A DNA stretch of 48,294 nt from assembly GCA_022511325.1 (NCBI GenBank), contig JAFLRU010000003.1, positions 1 through 48,294 on the forward strand, read 5' to 3'. The translations under genes and the position numbers were made by a program. Below are positions 33,703-41,251 of the stretch, piece by piece. The notes beneath the pieces were generated by a model. That model worked only from the letters and a program-made list of their open reading frames with translations, did not search any database and was not told the origin of the DNA. This DNA is from Campylobacter sp. (GTDB taxonomy: Bacteria > Campylobacterota > Campylobacteria > Campylobacterales > Campylobacteraceae). Each line of letters begins with the position of its first letter. Position 1 is the stretch's first letter.

Positions 33703-34275
33703 ATGAAAATAGATTGTCGTAATCTTAGCTGCCCAAAGCCTATTATTGAAACCAAAATTGCTTTAGAAAAGCTTAATGAGGGAGAGAATTTAGAAATTCT
33801 TTTAAATTCTCAAATTTCAAAAAATAATGTATTAAAATTTCTTCAAAGCTCGAATTTAGAAGCTAGGGTTAGTGAAGAGGGTGAAGAAATCACCATTAAA
33901 GTGTGTAAGAAAAATGCTTGTTTAAATGAAGATAAACTTGATGATTATAATGTTTTATTCCTAAAAAGTGATAAAGTGGGAAATGGCGAACTAGGAGAAA
34001 ATTTACTTAGCGGTTTTTTAAACGCACTTAAAAATATCCCAAATCCTCCAAGCAAGATTCTTTGTGTGAATGAAAGTGTTTTAATCAACACAAATGCAAA
34101 TCATAAAGCACATTTAGCAATGAAAGAACTTGAAGAATTTGGTGTAGAGATTATCTCTTGTGCTTCTTGTTTGGAATTTTTTGGCAAAACAAATGAAGTT
34201 AAAATCGGAGCTATAGGCAATGCTTATGAAATTTTGAGTGAACTTTTTGGTAAGGCAAAAATTGTGAGTTTATGA
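33703..34275 (+). CDS. yedF: Selenium metabolism protein YedF (TusA-like plus DsrE-like)
   Basis: 190 residues. The N-terminal TusA/SirA domain has the CPKP motif (Cys10, NLSCPKPIIETK). The C-terminal DsrE-like domain includes VLINTNANHKAHLAMKELEEFG and ISCASCLEFFG. The combination is that of YedF, thought to handle selenium or sulfur in persulfide form and pass it to SelD. Corresponds to C. jejuni Cj1505c, older annotation SirA-like. It overlaps selD by 4 bp (ATGA), a strong functional link. The exact chemistry is not proved. Confidence 0.88.
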   Translation: MKIDCRNLSCPKPIIETKIALEKLNEGENLEILLNSQISKNNVLKFLQSSNLEARVSEEGEEITIKVCKKNACLNEDKLDDYNVLFLKSDKVGNGELGENLLSGFLNALKNIPNPPSKILCVNESVLINTNANHKAHLAMKELEEFGVEIISCASCLEFFGKTNEVKIGAIGNAYEILSELFGKAKIVSL

Positions 34276-35300
34276 AATACAAAAATCAAAAATTAACTCA
34301 CTATGTTAAAGCCGCAGGTTGTGCAGCAAAGTTAAGCCCGGGTGGTCTTAAAACAATTTTAAACTTTATGCAAAAATCTCCAGCTTTGCTTAGTGGTATC
34401 GGCAATAATGAAGACGCAAGCGTATATAAGCTAAATGATGAGTTAGCTTTGGTGCAAACCCTTGATTTTATCACGCCTATTGTGGATAGTGCTTATCATT
34501 TTGGCTCTATTGCTGCAGCAAATTCTTTAAGTGATGTTTTTGCAATGGGTGCAGAGGCGATTAATGCTCTAAATATCGTAGGTTTTGATAAATGCAACCA
34601 CGATTTAGAAATTCTAAAAGAACTTTTAGAAGGAGCAAACGACAAGGTTAGTGAGTGTGGTGCTTTGGTAGTTGGAGGACATACTATTGAGAGTTCGGAG
34701 CTGTTTTTTGGCTTGAGTGTTACGGGAGTGGTAAATCCTAAAGAATTTATTGCAAACAATACTGCAAAAGTTGGCGATTTAATTGTGCTTACCAAGCCTT
34801 TAGGTGTGGGAATTCTAAGTACGGCTTTAAAAGGAGGATTGCTTCAAGAAAAACATTTAGAGCCTATGTTAAAAAGTATGCAAACCTTAAATTTAAAAGC
34901 AAGCAGAGTGGCTAAAAAATTTGGTGCGAGTGCAATGAGCGATGTTACGGGATTTGGACTTTTAGGGCATTTAAGCGAAATGCTTAATGATTTAATCTCA
35001 ATTGAGGTTTTCAAAGATAAAGTGCCTTTTCTAGAGGGTGTTAAAGAATATTTTGATATGGGTTTAATACCGGGTGGAGCTTATAGAAATTGCGATTTTG
35101 TTAAAGAATTTTGTCCTGAGCTTAATGATGAGAATTTAGCCCTTTGCGACCCGCAAACTTCAGGAGGACTTTTAGTTGCTTTAAAAGAAGATAAAATCAA
35201 AGATTTTTTAAAAGCTTTAGAAGATGAGGGAAGTTGTGCAAAGGTGATTGCCCAGTGTTTGGATAGAAAAGAAGTTAAAATTTCTTTGAAAAATTCCTAA
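34272..35300 (+). CDS. selD: Selenophosphate synthetase
   Basis: 342-residue AIR synthase-fold enzyme making selenophosphate from selenide and ATP. Active residues C17 and K20 (AAGCAAKLSPGGL) are at the positions known in E. coli; many other SelDs have Sec instead of C17, but here it is Cys. Also seen are NNEDASVYKL, GGHTIESSELFFGLSVTG, DVTGFGLLGHL and DPQTSGGLLVAL. Needed for Sec-tRNA charging and hence FdhA. Ends 362 bp before tRNA-Sec. Confidence 0.95.
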   Translation: MKYKNQKLTHYVKAAGCAAKLSPGGLKTILNFMQKSPALLSGIGNNEDASVYKLNDELALVQTLDFITPIVDSAYHFGSIAAANSLSDVFAMGAEAINALNIVGFDKCNHDLEILKELLEGANDKVSECGALVVGGHTIESSELFFGLSVTGVVNPKEFIANNTAKVGDLIVLTKPLGVGILSTALKGGLLQEKHLEPMLKSMQTLNLKASRVAKKFGASAMSDVTGFGLLGHLSEMLNDLISIEVFKDKVPFLEGVKEYFDMGLIPGGAYRNCDFVKEFCPELNDENLALCDPQTSGGLLVALKEDKIKDFLKALEDEGSCAKVIAQCLDRKEVKISLKNS

Positions 35301-35640
35301 ATTTATTTAATATAAAGAACTTCTAAAACTCTAAAATTACGAAAGGCTTTTGTCCAAAAGGAAGAAATTTTAATTTCAAGCTTTATTTTGTGATAAATTG
35401 CCTTGAGTTTTTAGAGTTTTAAATTTTTGGTAGAGTTTAGTGAAATTTTATAACAAGGAAAAGTTTGGGACTTTGGGCAAGTTTGCAGAGTGGAATTTGG
35501 AAGTAAGATTTATGAAATTTAGTGCAGGGTTTTAAATCTCTTGTTTATCTTACAAAGTTAAGGTTGAGTGATGAACTCTTTTTGCGTAGTTTTGGTTTAT
35601 TTATAATCAAATTTTTAAATTTTATTTTATTTTTTATTAA
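35301..35640. other. Noncoding stretch before tRNA-Sec
   Basis: No frame longer than about 30 codons is supportable. A 12-bp inverted repeat (AAAACTCTAAAA 35325-35336 with TTTTAGAGTTTT 35409-35420) spans 72 bp. The stretch from 35420 to 35530 is purine-rich on the plus strand. It may be a decayed gene, but stops interrupt every frame. Confidence 0.45.
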
Positions 35641-35647
35641 AAACCGC

Positions 35648-35653
35648 TATAAT
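35648..35653 (+). promoter_or_regulatory. -10 element of the tRNA-Sec gene
   Basis: TATAAT nine bases before the first base of the tRNA, after a T-rich stretch in place of a -35. Transcription probably continues into purA, 32 bp after the tRNA. Confidence 0.6.
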
Positions 35654-35662
35654 TAACTTTTT

Positions 35663-35760
35663 GGAAGATAAGTGTATCTGGTGATCGCCACTGACTTCAA
35701 ATCAGATGAAAGGATAGCTGGCTATTCTTTGGGGAGTTCGATTCTCTCATCTTCTCGCCA
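35663..35760 (+). tRNA. selC: Selenocysteine tRNA (anticodon UCA)
   Basis: 98 nucleotides ending in encoded CCA. The anticodon arm is CTGA-CTTCAAA-TCAG with TCA at 35697-35699, nearly the E. coli loop. The long variable arm has a 9-bp stem (AAAGGATAG with CTATTCTTT, one wobble) and a CTGG loop, characteristic of tRNA-Sec. The T arm is GGGAG-TTCGATT-CTCTC. The acceptor pairs GGAAGAT with ATCTTCT, leaving C and G unpaired before CCA. It lies between selD and purA as in C. jejuni. Confidence 0.95.
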
Positions 35761-35792
35761 AGTCACTAGATTTTAAAAATAAGGAAATTTTT

Positions 35793-37043
35793 ATGGGCAA
35801 AGCAGATATTGTCGTAGGTATTCAATGGGGTGATGAAGGCAAGGGCAAGATCGTCGATAAATTATGTGAAAATTATGATTTTGTTTGTAGGAGTGCAGGA
35901 GGACATAACGCAGGACATACAATTTGGGTAAATCATACGCGTTACGCACTTCATCTTATCCCTTCAGGTGTGCTAAATCCACTCTGTATTAATGTGATTG
36001 GTAATGGAGTTGTAGTATCTCCCGAAGTTCTTATCAGTGAAATGGCTCAATTTGAAAATTTAAAGGGAAGATTATATATTAGCGATAGGGCTCATCTTAA
36101 TTTAAGACACCATTCTTTAATGGATATTGCCAAAGAAAAACTCAAGGGTAAGGACGCCATAGGCACGACAGGTAAGGGCATAGGACCAAGTTATGCTGAT
36201 AAGATTAATCGCACAGGACATAGAGTGGGTGAGCTTTTAAACCCGCAAAGACTCTGTGATGCTTTGATGAAAGATTTTGAAGCAAATCAAGCTTTTTTTG
36301 AAATCTTAGAAATAGAACTTCCAACAAAAGAAGATTTGCTTCATGATTTAAATCGTTATAATAAAATTTTAGCTCCTTTTATCACTAACACCACGAGTTT
36401 GCTTTGGAAAGCTTTAGATGAGGATAAAAGGATACTTTTAGAGGGAGCTCAAGGCTCAATGCTCGATATTGACCACGGAACTTATCCTTATGTAACAAGT
36501 TCAAATACTATTTCAGCAGGAGCTTTAACAGGACTAGGGCTTAATCCTAAAGAAGTAGGTTCTATCATAGGTATAGCTAAAGCTTATACAACAAGAGTAG
36601 GCAATGGTGTGTTTCCAACAGAAGACAAGGGAGATGATGGAGAGAAAATTGCCTTAATTGGTAAGGAAATTGGCGTAAGCACAGGGCGTAAAAGACGTTG
36701 CGGTTGGTTTGATGCAGTGGCGGTACGTTATGCTGCGAGGCTTAATGGGCTTGATTTTTTGGCTTTGATGAAACTTGATGTGTTAGATGGCTTTGAAAAG
36801 GTAAAAATTTGCAGAGCTTATGAATATAACGGGGTTGAGATTGATTATATGCCAAGTGATTTGGAAAATGTAAAGCCTATTTATGAGGAATTTCAAGGTT
36901 GGGATAAGGTTTTTGGATTAAGAGATTTTGATTTATTGCCTTCAAATGCGAAACTTTATATCAAACGTTTAGAGGAACTTGTAGGAGTGAAGATTAAAAT
37001 CATTTCAACAAGTGCAGAAAGAGATGATACCATTATACTATGA
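35793..37043 (+). CDS. purA: Adenylosuccinate synthetase
   Basis: Makes adenylosuccinate from IMP, aspartate and GTP. 416 residues. The N-terminal GTP/phosphate loop is WGDEGKGK, with catalytic [10 protein letters not shown] next, then [29 protein letters not shown] and [15 protein letters not shown]. Normal length. Start ATG after AAGGAA. The following FliJ-like gene overlaps by 4 bp. Confidence 0.96.
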   Translation: MGKADIVVGIQWGDEGKGKIVDKLCENYDFVCRSAGGHNAGHTIWVNHTRYALHLIPSGVLNPLCINVIGNGVVVSPEVLISEMAQFENLKGRLYISDRAHLNLRHHSLMDIAKEKLKGKDAIGTTGKGIGPSYADKINRTGHRVGELLNPQRLCDALMKDFEANQAFFEILEIELPTKEDLLHDLNRYNKILAPFITNTTSLLWKALDEDKRILLEGAQGSMLDIDHGTYPYVTSSNTISAGALTGLGLNPKEVGSIIGIAKAYTTRVGNGVFPTEDKGDDGEKIALIGKEIGVSTGRKRRCGWFDAVAVRYAARLNGLDFLALMKLDVLDGFEKVKICRAYEYNGVEIDYMPSDLENVKPIYEEFQGWDKVFGLRDFDLLPSNAKLYIKRLEELVGVKIKIISTSAERDDTIIL

Positions 37044-37471
37044 AAACGAAATTTAGTTCTATCGTTAAGGTTAAAAAACAGCAGCTTGATAATGCCGAAA
37101 TTCACCTAAGCAAAGCTAAACAAAGACAACAAGAGCACCAAAAACTTTACGAGCTTTCATATCAGCAGCTTAGAACTTTAAGTGCTATACCACATTCAGG
37201 TTCAAGCAATGAATTAAAACATAATCTCGCAATGGCAAATGTCGGCAAAGAAGCCTTACAAAGAGCTAGAGAAAAAGTCGAACTTTCCGAAAAAGAAATC
37301 ACACATTATCAATTTTTATATCAAAAAGCAAATATAGAATATGAAAAAATGAAAGCTTTAGAGGGTCAAGAAATCAAAGAAAAACAAAAAGAACTTCAAA
37401 AAGCAGAGCAAAAATTTATTGATGAACTTGCAATTACAAGGTTCTTCAGGGGGAATAAAGATGATGATTAG
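37040..37471 (+). CDS. FliJ-like coiled-coil protein
   Basis: 143-residue cytosolic protein, almost all helical and charged ([21 protein letters not shown] ... [20 protein letters not shown]), with the size and antiparallel coiled-coil look of FliJ, the stalk of the flagellar export ATPase. C. jejuni Cj1497c is the counterpart. I see no diagnostic motif, so the assignment rests on length, composition and its overlap with the MotE-like gene. It overlaps purA (4 bp) and the next gene (11 bp). Confidence 0.6.
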   Translation: MKTKFSSIVKVKKQQLDNAEIHLSKAKQRQQEHQKLYELSYQQLRTLSAIPHSGSSNELKHNLAMANVGKEALQRAREKVELSEKEITHYQFLYQKANIEYEKMKALEGQEIKEKQKELQKAEQKFIDELAITRFFRGNKDDD

Positions 37472-37991
37472 AATTGTTTTAACTTTTGTTTTATTTGGAA
37501 TTTTTGCCTTTGGTGCGGAACAAGATTGTGAGCAGTATTTTGAATCAAAAAAAGCTCAACTTGAAATTCAAACAAGAGAATTTGATGAAGCAAGACAATC
37601 CTTAGAAGCTTATAAGGCTTCATTTGAAACACTACAAAAAGAAAAACTTGAAGCTTTAAATAAAAGAGAAGCTGAGGTGAATGCGACTTTGGCACAAATT
37701 GAGGAATTAAAAGCCGAAAATGCAAGACTTTTAAAAGAAAGCCAAGATATTTTAAACACTATCAACGAAAAAACTGAAGGTAGGGTAAGAGAGATTTATT
37801 CCCAAATGAAAGATGCTGCAGTTGCCGCTGTTTTAAGTGAAATGGACAATGATGAAGCAAGTAAGATTATGCTTTCTTTGGAATCGCGTAAAATTTCAGG
37901 TGTTCTTTCCAAAATGGATCCTAAAAAGGCATCAGAACTCACCTTACTTCTTAAAAATATGGATAATAATACAAGCCAAACAAGCGAATAA
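37461..37991 (+). CDS. Periplasmic MotE/MgtE-N-like flagellar protein
   Basis: 176 residues with a signal peptide ([17 protein letters not shown], cleavage before AEQDC), a central coiled coil and a C-terminal MgtE-N/FliG-like helical repeat (LSEMDNDEASKIMLSLESRK, LSKMDPKKASELTLLLK). This arrangement is that of MotE-type chaperones of the flagellar motor. C. jejuni Cj1496c is the counterpart, known as an exported glycoprotein; a possible glycosylation site is DNNTS at the end. ATG 37461 follows AGGGGGA; 37464 is also possible. Confidence 0.7.
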   Translation: MMIRIVLTFVLFGIFAFGAEQDCEQYFESKKAQLEIQTREFDEARQSLEAYKASFETLQKEKLEALNKREAEVNATLAQIEELKAENARLLKESQDILNTINEKTEGRVREIYSQMKDAAVAAVLSEMDNDEASKIMLSLESRKISGVLSKMDPKKASELTLLLKNMDNNTSQTSE

Positions 37992-38041
37992 TTTCAAAAA
38001 AAAAAAAAACGATTTAGGATTTTAAAATCGTTTTTTTGAAA
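37992..38041 (+). terminator. Terminator with an A14 tract after the MotE-like gene
   Basis: TTTC (37992-37995), A14 and CGATTT pair with AAATCG, T7 and GAAA (38025-38041). The A14 tract is longer than the matching T7, so it may slip. The position fits a terminator for purA-fliJ-motE. Confidence 0.7.
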
Positions 38042-38157
38042 TTTAGCTTTTGGGGTGGAAATTTGAATTGTTTTTTAGAAAATTTATAAGATTAAATAAA
38101 AATGAGTTTTTTATAAAAGAAAAATTTTCTTTTAACCTTTTTTTACCAAAAATAAGC

Positions 38158-38163
38158 TATCAT
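38158..38163 (+). promoter_or_regulatory. Possible -10 element for the DUF507-carA operon
   Basis: TATCAT 27 bases before the DUF507 ATG, in AT-rich DNA. One base from consensus. Confidence 0.4.
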
Positions 38164-38190
38164 TTCATAATCTTAAATAAAGGCTTAATA

Positions 38191-38742
38191 ATGCGTATAA
38201 AATTACCACATATTCCTTATATTGCAAATAAAATTATGCTTGATATTGCGAATTCTTCTTTTATTGAGATTAAAGACCAAATTGAAAAACTAAATCAAAG
38301 CGTCAAAAATATACTTGAAAAAGATGCAATGAATGAAAAAAAGCTTGATGAAAAAGTCAAAGAACTCCTACAAGAACAAGAAGAAGAAATGGAGCTTATG
38401 CAAGTGGATAGAAAAAATATGTTTTGGCTTGTAAAGAAAAAACTCGCAAACGATTTTGAAGTGATTTTAAATACAGAAGATAGGCACAATCACCTTGCAC
38501 ATCAAATTCTTAATGAGCTTGTAGAAAATGATTTTATCAATTTTGTTGTGAGTGAAAATCGGGTAAAAAATTTGATTTTTTTGAGTATTGAAAATTACTT
38601 AAAAATTTATGAAAAAATTGAAGATGAAGTGTATGATAAAATCAGCAATTACAAAACAAAACCTATCCCGGGCAGTGAAGAATATGAGTTGATTTTTGAA
38701 AAGCTTTATCAAGAAGAACTTAGAAAAAAAGGTATGTTTTGA
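38191..38742 (+). CDS. DUF507 family protein
   Basis: 183-residue, highly charged, cytosolic helical protein matching DUF507 (start MRIKLPHIPYIANKI; later QVDRKNMFWLVKKKLAND), equivalent to C. jejuni Cj1495c. No experimental function is known to me. ATG 38191 has AAAGG upstream; an in-frame codon 141 bases earlier would add a non-conserved, hydrophobic extension and is rejected. Its stop overlaps the carA ATG (TGATG). Confidence 0.85.
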   Translation: MRIKLPHIPYIANKIMLDIANSSFIEIKDQIEKLNQSVKNILEKDAMNEKKLDEKVKELLQEQEEEMELMQVDRKNMFWLVKKKLANDFEVILNTEDRHNHLAHQILNELVENDFINFVVSENRVKNLIFLSIENYLKIYEKIEDEVYDKISNYKTKPIPGSEEYELIFEKLYQEELRKKGMF

Positions 38743-39854
38743 TGAAAGCTTGGGTGTATTTAGAAAATGATATTTTTTTGAGTGCTAAAGCCTTTGGAAA
38801 AAGTGGAACCTTTTTTGGTGAGCTTGTTTTTAACACTTCAATGACAGGTTACCAAGAAATCATTTCAGACCCTTCTTATGCAGGACAATTCATAGTCTTT
38901 TCAATGCCAGAAATCGGCATAGTTGGAACAAATGATGAGGACAATGAAAGCAAAGAAATTTTTGCAAGCGGAGTTTTAATGCGTGAGTTAAGCCCCACAT
39001 TTTCAAATTATAGAGCCAAGCAAAGTTTAGAAGAGTATTTTAAAAAGCATTCTAAAATAGGAATTTATGAGCTTGATACGAGATTCTTAGTCAAAATGAT
39101 AAGAGATTTTGGCAATCTTAGAGCTGTCATTTCAACCGAAATTTCAAACAAAGAGGAACTTAAAACCTTGCTTGAAAATAGCGGTAAAATAGAGGATTTT
39201 AACTTCGTCAAAGAAGTCAGCACTAAAAAGCCTTATGTCCATAAACAAGGCGTTTGGAATGGAAAAAGTTTTAATAAAGCTAAAAAAAGTGTGAAAAAAG
39301 TTGCTGTGATTGATTATGGGGTGAAGATGAACATACTCAATGAGCTTGTAGAGCTTGGATTGGAAGTAAAGGTTTTTCCTTATGATACTAAAGCAAAAGA
39401 GCTTATCGAGCTTTATAAAAACGGCGAAATTCATGGCGTGTTTTTATCAAATGGTCCCGGAGAGCCAAAAATTCTTAAAAATGAAATTGCAGAGCTTAAA
39501 AAACTCATAGAAGCTAAAATCCCTATGTTAGGCATTTGTCTAGGACATCAGCTTCTAAGCAATGCTTTTGGTTATGAAACTTATAAGATGAAATTTGGAC
39601 AACACGGAGCTAATCACCCTGTCATTAATCTCGAAAATAAAAGCGTTGAAATCACAGCACAAAACCATAATTACAATGTGCCTGAAAATTTATGCGAGGT
39701 GGCTATCATCACGCATAGGAATTTGTTTGGCGATAATGTCGAGGGAGTTCGGTATAAGCATTATCCTATCATCTCTGTGCAACACCATCCCGAAAGTTCA
39801 TCAGGTCCGCACGAGAGTAAATATATTTTTAAAGAATTTTTAAATTTAATGTGA
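38742..39854 (+). CDS. carA: Carbamoyl-phosphate synthase small subunit
   Basis: 370-residue glutamine amidotransferase subunit supplying ammonia to CarB for arginine and pyrimidine synthesis. The N-terminal domain shows GELVFNTSMTGYQEI and PSYAGQFIVFSMPEIG. The class I glutaminase part has NGPGEPKI, the nucleophile Cys in MLGICLGHQLL, and the His-Glu pair in HHPESSSGPHE. carB is not in the window. ATG 38742 chosen; a TTG three bases earlier is an artefact. Confidence 0.95.
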   Translation: MKAWVYLENDIFLSAKAFGKSGTFFGELVFNTSMTGYQEIISDPSYAGQFIVFSMPEIGIVGTNDEDNESKEIFASGVLMRELSPTFSNYRAKQSLEEYFKKHSKIGIYELDTRFLVKMIRDFGNLRAVISTEISNKEELKTLLENSGKIEDFNFVKEVSTKKPYVHKQGVWNGKSFNKAKKSVKKVAVIDYGVKMNILNELVELGLEVKVFPYDTKAKELIELYKNGEIHGVFLSNGPGEPKILKNEIAELKKLIEAKIPMLGICLGHQLLSNAFGYETYKMKFGQHGANHPVINLENKSVEITAQNHNYNVPENLCEVAIITHRNLFGDNVEGVRYKHYPIISVQHHPESSSGPHESKYIFKEFLNLM

Positions 39855-40510
39855 GTATAGATTTTATAGCCATTGTTAGCGTAGCTTTTTTATCAAGTTT
39901 TGGACATTGTTACTCAATGTGTGGCGGTTTTAACCTTGCCTTTATCAACCTCAATCTTGGAGCTAAGAATTTATTTTTACTTTCTTTGTTTTATCATCTT
40001 TCACGCATTTTCGCTTATATCTTGCTCGGCGTAGTTTTTGGAGCTTTTGGAAATATCCTAGCTTTAAATGCTAAGGTTCAAAGTTTATCTTTTTTTATAC
40101 TTGGCGTATTTATGATGATACTGGGTTTTGCTTTGATTTTAAGAGGAAAAATTCTTATTTTACTTGAAAGCAATGTTCTTTTTGAAAAAATTTTCAAAAA
40201 AACAATACAAAAGGCAAAAAGCTTTAAGGGCATAAAATCTGCTTTGATTTTAGGTTTTGCAAATGGTTTTGTGCCTTGTGGTTTGGTGTATTTTTTCTTA
40301 GCAAGTGCTTTAAGTAAAGAAAATTTTTTAGAAAGTGTTTTAACAATGGCTATTTTTGGACTCTCAACCCTACCTGCTTTACTTTTTTTCTCAAAATTTT
40401 CAACATTTTTGAGTGAGAAATTTAAAAAATTTTTTAGCATTCTTTCTTATATACTCATCATCATTTATGGAATAATGCTTGCTTTTATAGGATTTAAAGG
40501 GTTTTATTAA
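39851..40510 (+). CDS. TauE/SafE-type (UreH/DsbD-like) membrane protein
   Basis: 219-residue inner-membrane protein with six spans, annotated as sulfite exporter TauE/SafE family but closer to the UreH/DsbD-like metal-transport group. FGHCYSMCGGFN in helix 1 and GFANGFVPCGLVYFFLA in helix 4 hold paired cysteines, so redox or copper handling is plausible (inference). GTG 39851 overlaps the carA stop by 4 bp. Corresponds to a gene next to carA in C. jejuni. Confidence 0.78.
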   Translation: MSIDFIAIVSVAFLSSFGHCYSMCGGFNLAFINLNLGAKNLFLLSLFYHLSRIFAYILLGVVFGAFGNILALNAKVQSLSFFILGVFMMILGFALILRGKILILLESNVLFEKIFKKTIQKAKSFKGIKSALILGFANGFVPCGLVYFFLASALSKENFLESVLTMAIFGLSTLPALLFFSKFSTFLSEKFKKFFSILSYILIIIYGIMLAFIGFKGFY

Positions 40511-40610
40511 AATTTTTGTGTCGATTATTGAAAAAAATAAGTAGCAATATTTTCATAGTTTTGTTGAAAAATTTTAAAAGTTTAATTTAAATACTTTAAG
40601 AATTATTTAT

Positions 40611-41204
40611 TTAAAACCCAAATTCTTTAGCTTTTTCTTTCATAAACCATAAATGTGCAAAGTTAAGCAAGGGTGTGTGAATGGTGTTTGCAAAAAATTC
40701 TTCACATTCTTTTACTTTTACAAAAACAGCTTCAATTTGCTCTCCGTCAATTCCGCCTCCAAGTCCAACCTTATCTTTTTCATCAATAACAGCAAAATAA
40801 AAGCTTTGTTTGCTTGTGCCTGAACCAAAACCTGTATAAAAATCTCCTATTTTTTCTAAAAATTTTGGGCTGTATCCAAGCTCTTCGATACATTCTTCTT
40901 TAGCAATCTCCTCAAGACTTAAATCCTTATCTACCAAACCCGAACAAAGTTCAATGGTATAGCCCATATTTTCATCTTTTTTATAGCTTTTATCTTTGTT
41001 TTGATGATACCAAAGTGGAATTCTAAACTGACGCACAAAAATAAAACTTTGAAAATCTCTATGATACAAGAGCGTAGAAACGCTGTCCTTAGCCTCAATA
41101 AAATCCCAAATACAAGTTTTTCCCTTACTTTCATAACTAAATCTTTTAGGTCTTATATAAATAGAAGTATCAAAGCTTTCTTCTTTTAAATTTTTAAAAC
41201 CCAT
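40611..41204 (-). CDS. Nudix hydrolase (NUDT14/AdpP-like, nucleotide-sugar diphosphatase)
   Basis: 197 residues. The Nudix box is GLVDKDLSLEEIAKEECIEE-LGY: the metal-binding EExxEE glutamates are present, but the usual Arg is Glu. The GLVDK...LSLEE form is that of NUDT14-type UDP-sugar/ADP-ribose diphosphatases. It also has WDFIEAKDSVSTLLYH and FYTGFGSGTSKQSFY. ATG 41204 has AGAGG upstream; a TTG two codons earlier does not. It lies 47 bp after ubiD in the same direction. Confidence 0.82.
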   Translation of the reverse strand: MGFKNLKEESFDTSIYIRPKRFSYESKGKTCIWDFIEAKDSVSTLLYHRDFQSFIFVRQFRIPLWYHQNKDKSYKKDENMGYTIELCSGLVDKDLSLEEIAKEECIEELGYSPKFLEKIGDFYTGFGSGTSKQSFYFAVIDEKDKVGLGGGIDGEQIEAVFVKVKECEEFFANTIHTPLLNFAHLWFMKEKAKEFGF

Positions 41205-41251
41205 TTTCAAACCTCTTTCACAAAAAATATTCCAAAAAACATTTCAATTTA

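Noticed and set aside
37996-38009. A14 tract as a phase-variation switch
   Set aside because: It lies after a stop codon within a terminator stem, not in a coding region or promoter spacer.
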